Shown here: piece after piece, positions 22,523-34,289 of the stretch | Layout: each line of letters starts with the position of its first letter | Numbering within the stretch: position 1 is the first letter of the stretch | NCBI RefSeq assembly: GCF_001715535.1 | Contig: NZ_CP017015.1 | Coordinates: forward strand, 744,001 to 808,000 | From: Spiroplasma helicoides | GTDB taxonomy: Bacteria > Bacillota_I > Bacilli_A > Mycoplasmatales > Mycoplasmataceae | Length of the DNA: 64,000 bases | Reading direction: 5' to 3' | The notes under the pieces: model-generated | The model's input: only the letters and a program-made list of their open reading frames with translations | What the model was told of the DNA's origin: nothing | Database searches by the model: none | Made by a program: the position numbers and the translations under genes

Positions 22523-23248
22523 TTAAAAAGATGTAGATTCAAAAAAATATTCAGCGTTTGATATCAAAGTTTTCAAATAAGATTTAAAATTACTATTATT
22601 AGCTCATTGTTTAACAGGCATTATTTTGGCTTCAGAAACAACTGTATTAAGCAATTTAGAAATAGCCTGTATTTCTTCATCTTTTTCAGTAAGGTGAAGT
22701 GGTGGTATGTCTTTTAGAATTAAAATTCCATTTATTATCAAAATAGTATAAATACTTTCTATACTACCTAAAAAACCATTAGCAAGAATTCTTACATTCC
22801 AAATTGCTAGATCCTCAATAATTGTTTCAAAAACTGCATTATGATTTCAAATTCTAATTATCATTGCTTTTGTTATGTAAATAAAATCTCTATCAATAGC
22901 TGTTGATTCATACAATTTTTTCTTATCATCTAAATTTGTGCTCAAAATATCATATATTTTTAAAAAATCATCAAGTAATAGGTCATATATTTCATCATTA
23001 TTTGACTTTGGATAATTTGCATAATAAGAAATTCTTTCTTTTAAAAACATTCATGCTTTTGCCACATCAACTATTTCTTTCTCATAGTAATTAAAAACAT
23101 CTTCATTATTAAACTCATCTTCTGATAAACTATCAAATAATTCTTGGTAAGAAGTTTTTATACCTATTTTTGACCCATACTCTTGAATCATTTTGGCGCC
23201 TATATTATTTCAAACTTCATCTTTTCTATACAAATCACTCTTAAACAT
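22523..23248 (-). CDS. Hypothetical soluble protein
   Basis: 241 residues, no signal peptide and no clear membrane helix; helical, acidic and Lys/Asn-rich. I do not recognise any domain. It follows cdd by 19 bases with an AGAGGT ribosome site, so it is probably read with cdd, dgkA and ybeY. No terminator is seen between it and the membrane-protein pair beyond a weak TTAATAAA inverted repeat near 22490-22515. Confidence 0.55.
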
Positions 23249-23267
23249 AATCTTACCTCTTTTTTCC

Positions 23268-23675
23268 TTATTTATCTTTTAAATTATCGTTATTAAAAGC
23301 ATATGGCAATAATTCGCTTACACTATATGATCCCAAAAAACCATTTTTATTAAAAAAACTTATAGTTTGACTTTTTTTTAGTAACTCATATAGAGTTTGT
23401 CTGCAAGTTCCACAAGGAGATCCAAACTTACTAGAATCTGTGTATAATGTTACAAAATCAACATCTTCTTTACCAAACCCTTTAGTTATCATTTGTGATA
23501 GTGCAGTTCTTTCAGCACAGATTGTGGGATTATAGGCAGCATTTTCAACATTAACACCTTTTATTTTTTTTCCATTTTTAAGATAAATTATGCAAGCTAC
23601 TTTGAAATTAGAATATGGTGAGTAGGAGTTTTCTTTCAAAACTAAAAGTTCTTTTAAAATATCTTCATTTTTCAT
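23268..23675 (-). CDS. cdd: Cytidine deaminase
   Basis: 135 residues, tetrameric-type length. It deaminates cytidine and deoxycytidine in pyrimidine salvage. Zinc and catalytic motifs are intact: CAERTAL (Cys and catalytic Glu) and GSPCGTCRQ (two Cys), plus the substrate-binding PYSNFKVA near residue 20. The order ybeY-dgkA-cdd is the Firmicute one. With deoA and comEB elsewhere in the window it supports nucleoside salvage. Confidence 0.95.
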   Translation of the reverse strand: MKNEDILKELLVLKENSYSPYSNFKVACIIYLKNGKKIKGVNVENAAYNPTICAERTALSQMITKGFGKEDVDFVTLYTDSSKFGSPCGTCRQTLYELLKKSQTISFFNKNGFLGSYSVSELLPYAFNNDNLKDK

Positions 23676-23685
23676 ATTTTTACCT

Positions 23686-24090
23686 TTAATTAAATAATTC
23701 CTTAACCTTTTCGATAAATGGTTGTAAATAAATTAAAAAACCAATTCCGACAGAAAACACTGCATTTATTATACTTGCAGCAGCACATATGTCTTTGATT
23801 TTTTTAGCCTGAATATTATATTCAAAACTTAATAAATCAACAAAATTTTCAATTGAAGTATTTACAAATTCAAAACCTAAAAGTACTCCAATAGTTAAAA
23901 TAACCACTGCTCATTGAACTTCTGTCAATCTAAGTCAAATACCAAAACCAATACAAAAAATAATTACAAATATATAAACTATCAAGGTCGATTCTTCTTT
24001 AAATGCTGTAAAAATACCTCTTGCAGCATTACCAAACTTGTTTTTTACTCTTGTACCAACTTTAGTTTTTTTCTTAATTTTACTTGCCAT
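23686..24090 (-). CDS. dgkA: Diacylglycerol/undecaprenol kinase family protein
   Basis: 134 residues, three membrane helices after a basic N-terminus. The signature ...GFEFVNTSIENFVDL (catalytic Glu in E-x-x-N-T-x-I-E) and IKDICAAASIINAVFS match the prokaryotic DgkA family. In Gram-positives this enzyme phosphorylates undecaprenol or diacylglycerol. In a wall-less organism the lipid substrate is open. AGGAG lies upstream of the ATG. It sits between ybeY and cdd, the usual place. Confidence 0.88.
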
Positions 24091-24109
24091 ATTCTTACTC
24101 CTATTGTAA

Positions 24110-24580
24110 TTATACTATTTTATATGATACATTTATGTCTTTTAGTATTTTATCAGTTAATTTAAACATTTCTTTTTCATCTTCTTCGTTAGTTTCATGG
24201 TCATAGCCTAAAATATGTAAAATTCCATGTACAAATAGTCATGCCATTTCATCTTCAATTTTGTGATCGTAGTTTTTAGCCTTATTAAGAGCCTCTTCAT
24301 ATGTTATGAAAATATCTCCAATCTCTCTAAATTCCAATTGTTGATATATCCCTAATGGGTCATCAATCGGGAATGAGATTACATCTCCAACATATTCTTT
24401 ATTTCGGTACTTTTTATTTAATTCAAGTGATTTTTCTGGAAGTATAAAAAAAACTGATAACAATAAGTTTTGTTCAATATTCAAATGTTTTTTTGTAGAT
24501 GCTAAAAGTTTTGCGTAAATCATTTCATAATTTTTAAGTAATTTATTATTGTCTTCATAAATAAAGCTAATTTCGTCCAT
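24110..24580 (-). CDS. ybeY: rRNA maturation endonuclease YbeY
   Basis: 156 residues. The zinc motif HGILHILGYDH is intact near residues 118-128, preceded by the conserved YVGDVISFP and GDIFIT. YbeY acts in 16S rRNA 3' processing and ribosome quality control, together with Era. It is the first gene of the ybeY-dgkA-cdd run; the gene upstream belongs to the exporter unit. Confidence 0.93.
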
Positions 24581-24606
24581 AAATAAACCTCATTTATATT
24601 ATAGTA

Positions 24607-24987
24607 TTAATAAAGAGAAGATATTAAATAATTTAACAAATTTATCTTATTTCCGTATAAAATAACTCTATTTTTGTTAGGATCTAAATTAATCAAATCA
24701 ACATTTTTCAATGCTATGATTCCTTTATCGAAATATAAGTATTTGTTCGATAAAAGTTCATAACCATTTATATAATCAATTTTAAAATATTCTACTTCTG
24801 CTAAATTAATTTTTTTATCACAAAATAAATATCCATTTATTTTTATTTCTCCTTCTTCATCTACTTTTTGTTGAATTATTAATTGAGCTGAATAAATAGT
24901 TCTTTTGTTTGCAATTAACATAAAAACAAAGGTAAAAATAATTAAAAATATTCCTAGAAAAAAACTTCTTGTTGTTGATTTTTTCAT
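24607..24987 (-). CDS. Small anchored protein next to the C39 exporter
   Basis: 126 residues with one N-terminal membrane anchor (SFFLGIFLIIFTFVFMLIA) and an outside domain predicted to be beta-rich. The ATG directly follows the TAG of the exporter gene, with GGAG inside that gene, so the two are co-translated. Peptide exporters with C39 domains often work with an anchored accessory (HlyD-like) protein; the position and topology fit that. At 126 residues it is far shorter than HlyD, and no homology is evident to me. Confidence 0.6.
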   Translation of the reverse strand: MKKSTTRSFFLGIFLIIFTFVFMLIANKRTIYSAQLIIQQKVDEEGEIKINGYLFCDKKINLAEVEYFKIDYINGYELLSNKYLYFDKGIIALKNVDLINLDPNKNRVILYGNKINLLNYLISSLY

Positions 24988-27015
24988 CTATATCTCCATT
25001 CTATTTGAAAATAACTTTTGATATTCATTATCGTGATCGGTCATAATTATCAAACTATCTTTTTTTAAGCTTAAAAATGCTCGCATTAAGTAGTATGCAG
25101 TTTTTTTATCAACATTACTTAATGGTTCATCAACTAAATAAACATCTTTACTTGTAAAAAATAAACTTATAAAGCTTATTATTTGTCTCTGACCTTTACT
25201 TAAATTAGCCCCATTGTCAATTATTTTTTTATTTATATCAATATTATTGTTTTCCATTAGTTCAAATAATTTGTACTCTTTAAATATATTTAAGTCTATT
25301 TTATTTTTAAATTGTTGAATATTAGTTCACACAGATGCGTTAAATAAATAGTCATATTGTCCTAAATATGTTACTCTATTCTTTAAACACTGTTTATTTA
25401 TATTTTTAAAGTCAACTTGATTTATAAGGAAATTTCCTTCATAGTTTTCAATGTTTCCAGATAATAGTTTTAGTAAACTTGTTTTACCAGACCCACTTTT
25501 ACCAAAAATGAAAGTATTTGCGCTAAATGTGTGAGTTACATTATCAATAAGTTTATTCTCATTTTGAAATTTATATATATTTTGTAGCTCAATTTTTTCT
25601 ATTTTATCTATTTCTAACAAACTTTTATTTTCTTCAACTTCATTTTTTTCAAATAAAAATTTTAGTTCTTTGATACAAATTTTATTTTCTTCTTTACTAA
25701 TAATTAAGTTAAATATTGAATTGGTGAATATATAAATATAATTAGAGATTGATACATAAAATAGTAATTGAGAAAAGTTTGTTAAATTATTAGCAATTAG
25801 GTCTGCACTAACATAAAAGATTAATAAATAAAAAAACCTTGCTATTGTTTTTGTAGCTAACTCATTAAAATTTTTAATATAATTTAAATCTTTTTCATTT
25901 TTAATATTTTTTTTATACTTTTTTAAAAATTGTAACTCGAAATGATTGTTTAAGTTTTTTGCTTTTATCTCAAAATTTCCATCTATTATTTCTCTAAATG
26001 TAGTTAAAAACTTAATTTCATCTGTACTATGTTTGATATTTTTATCTTTAACTCAATTATAAAAAAGATAAGAAATAAAAACAGATATTAAGTTTTCGAT
26101 TAAAATAAATATTAATATAGATTTAGAAATACTTGCCACTATTATAAGAGACATTAAAAATAAAATAAATTGTGTTGGTATAAATAAAAAGTAATTAACT
26201 AGTCTATCAGAAATCAAATTTATATATTGCAATTTTTTTATTCATTCTTCTTTTCCTAATGAATCATATTTTTCTATATTCATTAAAATTATTTTATTTA
26301 TATATATCTTTATTATTTTTTTGTTAATAAGTTTTTTTATATTAAACAAAATTATATTATTAAATAAACCTACTACATTTTGTATCATAAACAATAACAA
26401 AAAAGATAAAAATAATATATTTAAATTATATTTATCATCTATCATAACATTATTCGAATAAACTTTTAAAAAGCTGTTAGAAATAATTATCAATGAATTT
26501 AAAAGGATAGATAGCACAAAAAACAAAACAATATAATTTATATAGTCACTAAATAATTTTATCCAATTAAAAAAAGACTTATTTTTAAAAATAATGGTTT
26601 CTGTTTTTCGAGCTATTCCAAAATAGCCTGTGTATTTTTTTGCAATATCAGAAAAAGAAACTCAAGTTAAGTCATTATTATTTGGATCAGCAACTAAAAA
26701 TAAGTTTTTTTTGCGTTTATAAATAATTATAAAGTGTTCTCCAGATGATTCTTCATTGATGTTAAGAACTACAGGATCCGAAACATTAAGTTCAATAAAT
26801 TCATTAAAATTGGCATGATAAGTTTTAAACTCTATTTTATATTTATTCAAAAGCTCTTCAATGTTATAAAAACTAAGCTCGCTATCTGAGATTTGATTTT
26901 CGTATTTAATTTCTTCAATAGTAAAGTGTTTTTTTTGTAAACTATTTATAAGCATAGTCGAAACTGCAACTCCGCAATCATAAATACTTTTTTGCCTTGT
27001 AAAGTTATACTCCAT
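24988..27015 (-). CDS. C39-peptidase ABC exporter (bacteriocin/peptide type)
   Basis: 675 residues. The N-terminal C39 peptidase has Cys14 (YDCGVAV), His94 (SGEHF) and Asp110 (VADPN), the full catalytic triad. A membrane domain of about six helices follows (residues 145-430). The ATPase domain has Walker A GKSGSGKTS, signature NLSKGQRQ and Walker B VYLVDEPLS. Such exporters cleave a double-glycine leader from a peptide and export it. The substrate gene is not seen next to it. The gene starts 40 bases after a terminator hairpin with no visible promoter in between. Three internal TGA codons. Confidence 0.9.
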
Positions 27016-27041
27016 ATTATCTCCTCAAATAATTAGTCGTA

Positions 27042-27070
27042 AAAAAAATTGACTTTAAGTCAATTTTTTA
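27042..27070 (-). terminator. Terminator overlapping the nucleotidyltransferase-fold gene stop
   Basis: Inverted repeat AAAAAATTGAC / GTCAATTTTTT around a 5-base loop, with Ts after the stem on the minus strand. The TAA of the upstream gene is inside the hairpin. The next ATG is 28 bases downstream, so the C39 exporter depends on read-through or on a promoter inside the upstream gene. Confidence 0.85.
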
Positions 27071-27924
27071 GAATTATTTATATAATTTATAACTAAATTT
27101 TCATAAGTAGTGCCAGCTTCTAATGATTTAAGCATATCTTCAGCTAATTTTTGTAACTGCTCAATTTGTTTAACCATCTCATTAGAAAACTCTCAGTGAC
27201 TATAGTTTTGATTTATATAATCTAGTAATTCCCCTTTTTGTAAGCTAGCTAAAAATATTTTTATTGCATCACTTCTCTCAACTTTTCCTAAACTAAGATA
27301 TTTATCCAGAATATAGTTTTGTATAGCTATTCCACTTATTTGATTAAAGCGAGATTGTATTATTATTTTTGCAGAAATTATAAACAAAATCAAATTTGCT
27401 AACGTTGATTTTTTACTAACTTTTTTAAGTTTTTTAAAAAATAAAGACTCTTCTTCAATATCATTTTCATAAATTAATGTTAAATTTCCATCATTTGTTT
27501 TATAAAGTCTTGTTATATTACTTTTAGAGTCAAGTACAAATGGAACTAATGAAATGCTAAAGTTGTTTTCTAATCAAATGTTAATGCTAGATTTATTAGG
27601 ATGTGTTTCAACTTTATAATTACTAAAGTAGTTTTTTACAAGTCCTTCAAATCAATTATAAATAAACAAATTATGATTGCTATCATTAGGTTTTGAAACC
27701 TTTTTAAGTAATATTCAAACATCAATGTTGGTTGTAAAATCACTATCTAAACCATGAGCAAATGAACCTCTAACTATGTATGGTTTACGTTTATTTCATT
27801 GCAAAAATAAAAAGTTATTGTCATCAATAAATTGATCTAATACTTTTATAGAATCTACATATCTTTTTTTTCTTAAACTTTCATTTTTATCTAAAACAGC
27901 TTTTAAAGCTTTTAAATTCTCCAT
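27055..27924 (-). CDS. Nucleotidyltransferase-fold protein with altered active site
   Basis: 289 residues. The N-terminal half has the polymerase-beta/OAS-like signature RGSFAHGLD (Gly-Ser at 53-54) followed by a strand NIDVWILL. The second Asp (69) is present but the first is Asn67. The third strand, normally h-D-h-h-P, reads ISLVPF with Ser125 in place of Asp. The C-terminal half is helical, with SGIAIQNYIL. The layout is like CD-NTase or OAS-type enzymes, but the metal ligands are reduced to one, so catalysis is doubtful. It follows rimP by 33 bases. No effector gene of a cyclic-nucleotide defence system is beside it. Confidence 0.6.
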
Positions 27925-27957
27925 CCTAACTTTCTCCTAATTTAGTAAATCACTTAT

Positions 27958-28449
27958 TTAAAATTTTATTGCAAATCTAATAAAACTTATATCATCAAAC
28001 TTCAATTTTGCTTTTTTTGGTCTACCTTTTATAAAAAATTCAAACACAAATTCATCACTTTCTTTATCGTAACTTTTCAATGTGGCATTAAATTCATAAA
28101 TATTCTCTATACCTAAATTACTTTTAATATAAAAGTATGAACCAATATTATTCAACAATGTTTCTTTGTCTTTTACCTGTCGTTCAGCACCTGCACTTGA
28201 CACTTCTAAAACATAAGCATTTTTTAACAATGTATCTTCATCAAGCATAGCAGATATTGCTTCATTACTTTTTACTAAAGCATCAAATTCAACATTTTTA
28301 ATACTTTCATCTTTATTAACAACCAAAATCTGTAATACATCAGTTTCATACTCAAAAACTCAGTTTAATTCATAAAGTTTCAGATTATTACTTTCTAATA
28401 TTTGATTAATTTTTCCTAAGTAGTTTTGTTCAACAATTTGTTTAGACAT
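27958..28449 (-). CDS. rimP: Ribosome maturation factor RimP
   Basis: 163 residues. The family core VLEVSSAGAERQ (usually LEVSSPGxxR) lies near residue 85, after an N-terminal domain containing LYELNWVFE. The C-terminal SH3-like domain contains FFIKGRPKKAKLKFDDI. RimP aids 30S assembly. In most Firmicutes it heads rimP-nusA-infB; here it follows polC and is followed by the nucleotidyltransferase-fold gene instead. AAGGGG is upstream of the ATG. A TATAAA-type -10 box lies about 30 bases before the start. Confidence 0.88.
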
Positions 28450-28556
28450 TTTTTACCCCTTAACTTTATTATTTTATATCAAAAAGTGACATATTTTGAA
28501 ATTCTCTGCATCTTATTTAAACTAAAAAAAAATTTTTAAAAAAATAAAGTATTTTT

Positions 28557-31500
28557 TTAAAAATCAAATGAAAGTTGTTCATCATCTTTTAGATTGTCTG
28601 TAACTTTTAGTTTATTTAAAATTGCCATCTGAGTTTGTGTTATTTGAGTTCTGTTTTTTAGATCCTTAATGCTTGTTATTTGTTTTTCTTTTCTTGCGTT
28701 AACAATAGATTTTGCAACAGCCTCACCCAATGAATCAATCACATTAAATGGTGGGTAAATAATTTTTTTACCTTTGCTATCTTTGACAATAACAAATTTA
28801 GTTGCATCAGAGATATTAAAATCAAGATTATTAATAGAAATCCCTCTTTCAAACATTTCTATTAATACTTCAAATGTTGATATTAGACCGACTTCTTTGG
28901 CTGACAACTTCTCTTTATCTGCTATTCTTTGTTTAAATGATTCTAATTTTGCTCTTACAGCATTTAATCCACCAATAGTAACTTCTAAATCAAAGAAGTC
29001 TGATCTTGTTGAAAATCAAGTTGCATAATATTCCTCTGGATAATATATTTTAAATCACGCTACACGATAAGCCATTAATACATAAGCAGTGGCATGGGCT
29101 TTTGGAAACATATATTTTATTTTCAAACAACTATTAATATATCATTCTGGGACATTATGTTGTTTCATAATATCGATTCATTCTTTTTTTAAACCATTAC
29201 CCTTTCTCACACTTTCCATAATTGTGAAACTTGTTGAAGGGTCAATATTTTTTGACATCAAGTAAACCATAATATCATCTCTACAACCAATTACAGATGA
29301 AATATTGGCGACCCCATCTTTAATCAACACCTGTGCATTACCAACATAAACATCAGTACCGTGACTCAATCCAGATATTTGAACTAAGTCGGCAAAATTT
29401 TTTGGTTGTGTTTCTTTTAACATAGATCTAACAAACTGTGTACCAAATTCTGGTAACCCAATCGCACCTGTTGACTCACCATACAATTGAGTTGGTTTTA
29501 AACCTAATGCATCTAGATTTGAAAAGAGCGAATATACTTTTTCGTCATTTGTTGGAATAGATATTGGATCAACACCTGTCAAATCTTGTAACATTCTCAA
29601 TGCTGTTGGATCAACATGACCTAATATATCCATTTTTAATAAATTGTCATGAATGGAATGGAAATCAAAATGAGTTGTTAGTCAACCACTAGTTTCATCA
29701 TCTGCAGGATAGTTCACTGGTGTGAAATCTTCAACATCATACTCTTTAGGTAATATGATAATCCCTCCTGGGTGTTGACCTGTAGTTCTTTTAACTCCTG
29801 TAGATAATTCTGCTAATCTATCAATTTCTACTTTTGGTACATTATTTTTATTTTGTTTTTCAAAGTAACCCATTGTATAACCATATGCGGTTTTATCAGC
29901 TACTGTTGAAATAGTTCCCGCTCTAAATACATTATTTTCACCAAAAATTTCTTTTGTGAAATTGTGAGCCACAGCTTGATACTCGCCAGAAAAGTTTAAA
30001 TCTATATCAGGAACTTTATCTCCGTCGAAACCTAAAAAAGTTTCAAAAGGTATATCGTGACCTTCTCCAACTAACTCACTATTACATTTTGGACAAAGTT
30101 TTTTTGGTAAATCATAACCACATTTATATTCTGGTGGTGTATCAAAATCAGAGAACTTACATTCTTTACAAATGTAATGAGCCTTAAGTGGATTTACTTC
30201 TGTTATTTTTGAAGTTGTTGCCACAAATGAAGAACCAACAGATCCACGACTACCAACCAAATAACCGTCATTGTGTGATTTTTTAACTAGTAAATGACTT
30301 ATTCAATAAACAACTGCAAAACCATGTTTTATGATTGATTGTAATTCTTTTTCTAATCTGTTTTTAACTATTTCAGGTAAATCTTCTCCATATATTTCTC
30401 TTGCATTTTTATAACATTCCTCTGTCAATAACTTATCAACATTTTCAATGTTAGGAGGATATGATCCGCTCTTGATAGGTTTAATATCATTATCAATTTG
30501 ATTTGCTATTTTTAAAGAATTATTAATAACTACATCATGAATTAATTCACTGTCTTCAAGTCATTTGAATTCTTCTAGCATTTCGTTTGTAGTTCTAAGA
30601 TGTTGATCTGGATAATCTTTTATTCTCTGTCTAAAGTCGTATAAAGGGTGATATTGACCGCCAAGTCCTTTTGTGCTAATATATATCTCTCTAACAATTT
30701 TTAATTCAGGTTCAACATAATGAGCATCACTTGTAGCTACAACTAAAACATTCATTTCTTTTGCAATTTCAATTATTTTTTTAATATACATTTTTATATC
30801 TTCTAAAGTTGAATCACCAGTTTGAATAAGATGTTTATATGCACTTAAGGGTTGTATTTCAACATAATCTAAATTGGCTATTTCTTTTTTTAGCATTTCA
30901 AAAGTTCCGGTTCTTATTAAGTCGAAAATTAAACCCCCTGAGCAACCAGAACCAATCAAAAGATTTTTTTTATTTCTAAATTCTAATAACTCAGACTTAA
31001 ATATTTTAGGACTACCAAAAAAACTTTTTGTATGTGTGTGTGAAATAATTTTGTATAAATCTTTTAACCCTTCTTGATTTTTAACAATAACGTTGATATG
31101 TTGACCACGCACTCTCTTAGGATTCTCATTTATGTATTTATCAACATTAAATTTATTTCAATCTTCCACATAATCTATTAAATGTGTTTTTTTAGCCTCT
31201 GTTCATAAATGCTCAAAAACATTTGTTAAAACCTCTGCATCATAATCTCCACGGTGAGCTATTTTTTCATCATATGTTATACCAAATTCCTTAGCAACAG
31301 TTCCTAATCTATGATTTTTTAATTTAGGTTTTACTTCTCTTGAAATTGTCAATGTATCAATTACTGTATTTGTTAATTCTCCATATCCTAACTTTTTGGC
31401 ATAGACATTTAAAAAATTAAAGTCAAAGTTTGCGTTATGAGCAACCAGAATACCATCTTTTATTATTTCCATAATATTTTTGAATTCAATTTCAATTGAC

Positions 31501-32984
31501 TGTTTATCTTCTAACATACCATTTGTAATATGAGTTAAGTCTGTTGTGAATTGTGATATTGGTTTTTTTGGTTTTATAAGTATATCGTATTTTTTTGAAC
31601 TACCCTTTGCATAATCATACACATTTGCTCCAAACTCAATTATTTCATCAAACTCTGGAGAAAGTCCTGTTGTTTCCAAGTCAAAAACCACGAATTTAGA
31701 TTCGCGCATTTTTTGATTATGTGGATTTTTTACCATTCAATAATCATCTTCAATCATTGAAAGTTCACATCCATAAATTAGCTTAAATTTTTCTTCATCG
31801 TTTAGTGATTTATTAATTTTATTTACTGAATAAAATGCTTCAGGAAATGCTTGTACATTTAAATGATCTGTTATTGCAATTGCTTTCCATCCTCACTTAT
31901 GGGCAGTTTCAATATAATCATTGACATGGCTTACTCCGTCCATAACACTCATTTTAGTGTGTGTGTGTAACTCCACTCTTTTTAAATCAGCTGTATCTTT
32001 TCTTGCAACTGATTTTGACTGAATTTTTTTATATTTATCAATATAAAAAATATAACAATTATCAAAAGTAGAATATGTGTAATTACCATTGAAAGAAACT
32101 CAATCACCTTTTCTGATTATTTTATTTTCATAACCTTCAAACTTTTCTTTATTTTCTTCGGTTACTTCATCAAAAAAAGTTGGTGCATCGTTTTTACCAA
32201 AATATGTACATTGCACTGATGATGAACCATCATTTATTGCTATTGAGTAAATGTTTCTACCAGCTTTTGAGACTCTAATATTTTTTGAAATTACTTTTCC
32301 ATGAATTGTAACGTTTTTTGCATTTTCTTCTAAATCTATAATTTTTTCGTAACTTGGATTATCTAGAATATCTTTATTGGACTTATATTTTGGTTTTTCA
32401 AAAATTGGTTTAGTTTCTTGGACTGGAACAAATTTTATTTTACTTGCCTCTTCAAACATTTTATTAACATCTTTTAAGACATCTTCATTAATATCATCTG
32501 TAACTTCAATTTCTAAATCAATGCTTTTAAATCCGTACTTTATTAATTTGTTTTTATAATAATTTTTATGCTTTTCTAATAAATCTTTTTGCATATCATT
32601 TCCAGTTATAAATTTTACAAGATTATAATCTGAGAAATACTTTACAGTTGATGGTGAAAGGGTTTTGATAACACCATTTTTTACCTCAGCTTTTAAATCT
32701 TTAATGTACTCTATGTATTTTCAAATTAATTCTTCATCATATTTTCGCTCTTCTACTTCGAAGTTTATTTTTGTTGGTATGTAACTATTATTAATTAGTT
32801 CATTTTCTAACTTATGCAATATATTAATTGGTAAAAAATTTTTTAGTTTGATGAATACTCTTAAATAATTTTCGTTTATTGAAAAAAAAGCATCAAAAAT
32901 ATAAGCATCTTCAAAATACTTCTCTTCTTCTTCACTAAAATAAATATTCATTTTTTCTAAAAAGGTCTTTAAATTATCTTGCAT
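28557..32984 (-). CDS. polC: DNA polymerase III alpha subunit, Gram-positive PolC type
   Basis: 1475 residues, full length. An N-terminal domain is followed by the OB fold (about 230-330). The PHP domain is split in two by the proofreading exonuclease, as in all PolC: PHP part 1 carries HTHTKMS and ITDHLN. The exonuclease has [25 protein letters not shown] and [13 protein letters not shown] part 2 has ATSDAHY. A zinc motif CKECKF...CPKC lies in the palm region, followed by [13 protein letters not shown] and the polymerase core and HhH region. It is the main replicative polymerase. GAGAGGTG lies before the ATG, and rseP's stop is 12 bases upstream, so it continues the rseP operon. Confidence 0.97.
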
Positions 32985-32996
32985 TGCACACCTCTC

Positions 32997-34286
32997 TTAG
33001 CCCCGTATAAAATCTAGAATTGTTACTGTTGCAAAAATTGTTAAAAATAATATTGCACCAATTGAGTAAACAATAATTTTGTATTTTTGAGATAATTCTT
33101 TTCTTATAATCATTTCAATTATTATTTCAATGACCTTATATCCATCAAGTGGCGGAATAAATATTAAGTTAATAATAAATAAGTTTGCACTAATCATTGC
33201 AACGTATAAGAAAAACTTATGTGCATCACCTAACATATTTGCTGTTTGAGTTGCAACTCCAACTGGTCCTGATAAATTACTAAAACTACCTGTAAATATC
33301 ATTCCAATAGACTTTAAAATTGATATAGATTGAGTGAAAGTTTCTTTTCAACCAGCTAAATAAGCGATTGAAGAATTTGCATAATATCTTATTGGTGGTG
33401 CTATACCCACTGATAATGAATCTTTATTATATTCATCACTTGTAGAAAATCTAGTAACTATTGGAGAGTTGTAACCATCAAGTGCTCTTCCAGAAAATTT
33501 ATCAACGTGTTTAAAACTAAATTGAATTTGTAAACCTTCTTTTTCTTTTCCTAAAGTTAAATTGTTAATAAAGTTATAAACAGTTTTTTCATAAGTTGCT
33601 GCTTGTTGATTGTCTGAATCATTAATTTTTTCATTATTTAATTCTGGATTAGTATTATCAATATTATTAAATAATACAACTTGCTCACTTTTTGTTTGAC
33701 CATCTGTTGAAGTCTCAGAATTAGCAACCAATTTTCAACCTCAAATAACATAACTTTGATCGATTGAGAAATTTTCTTTTGTCAGAGAACTATCTTTTTC
33801 TTTTTCAACTTCTAATGCTTTTTCATTGATTAATTTATATGCAATTTGATTTTGACCATATTTTGCTCCATAAAAACTCATATCATCAAGTTTAGATTGA
33901 GTTGCTGCAAAAATAATAGTAAATAAAAAAATTGCTACAAACAAGTTCATTAATGGTCCAAATAAGATAAATAATAATTTTTTTCATCTTGCAATGTAAT
34001 CCATATACCTTTCTGGCGGAACATCAACATCTTCTCTATCTGAAGGTGGATCAACTTTTTCTGATGCAATAGAACAAAATCCCCCTAGCGGAAAGATTCT
34101 TATAGAAACTCAAGTTTCTTTACCTTTGAATGTAAAAAGTCTAGGCCCAAAACCAATTGCAAATTCATAGACATAGGCACCTGATAATTTAGCAATAATA
34201 AAATGTCCAAATTCATGAACTGTTACAAGAATTAGTAAGACTAAAATTCCTACAAAAAAACCTAATAAAAATAAACCAGCATCCAT
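32997..34286 (-). CDS. rseP: Site-2 membrane metalloprotease RseP/RasP
   Basis: 429 residues. HEFGH near residue 24 is the zinc site in the first membrane helix, and LDGYK in the last helix pair supplies the third ligand. A PDZ-like outside part of about 200 residues lies between, here without a clear carboxylate-binding loop and with an Asn/Gln-rich stretch. The family clears signal peptides and cuts anti-sigma factors in membranes; no anti-sigma gene is visible here. The order dxr-rseP-polC is that of Bacillus except that proS is absent. Confidence 0.93.
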
Positions 34287-34289
34287 AAA

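Noticed and set aside
27055-27924. CBASS-type cyclic-nucleotide defence locus
   Set aside because: The nucleotidyltransferase has lost two of three catalytic carboxylates and no effector (nuclease, phospholipase or membrane effector) lies next to it; neighbours are rimP and a peptide exporter.
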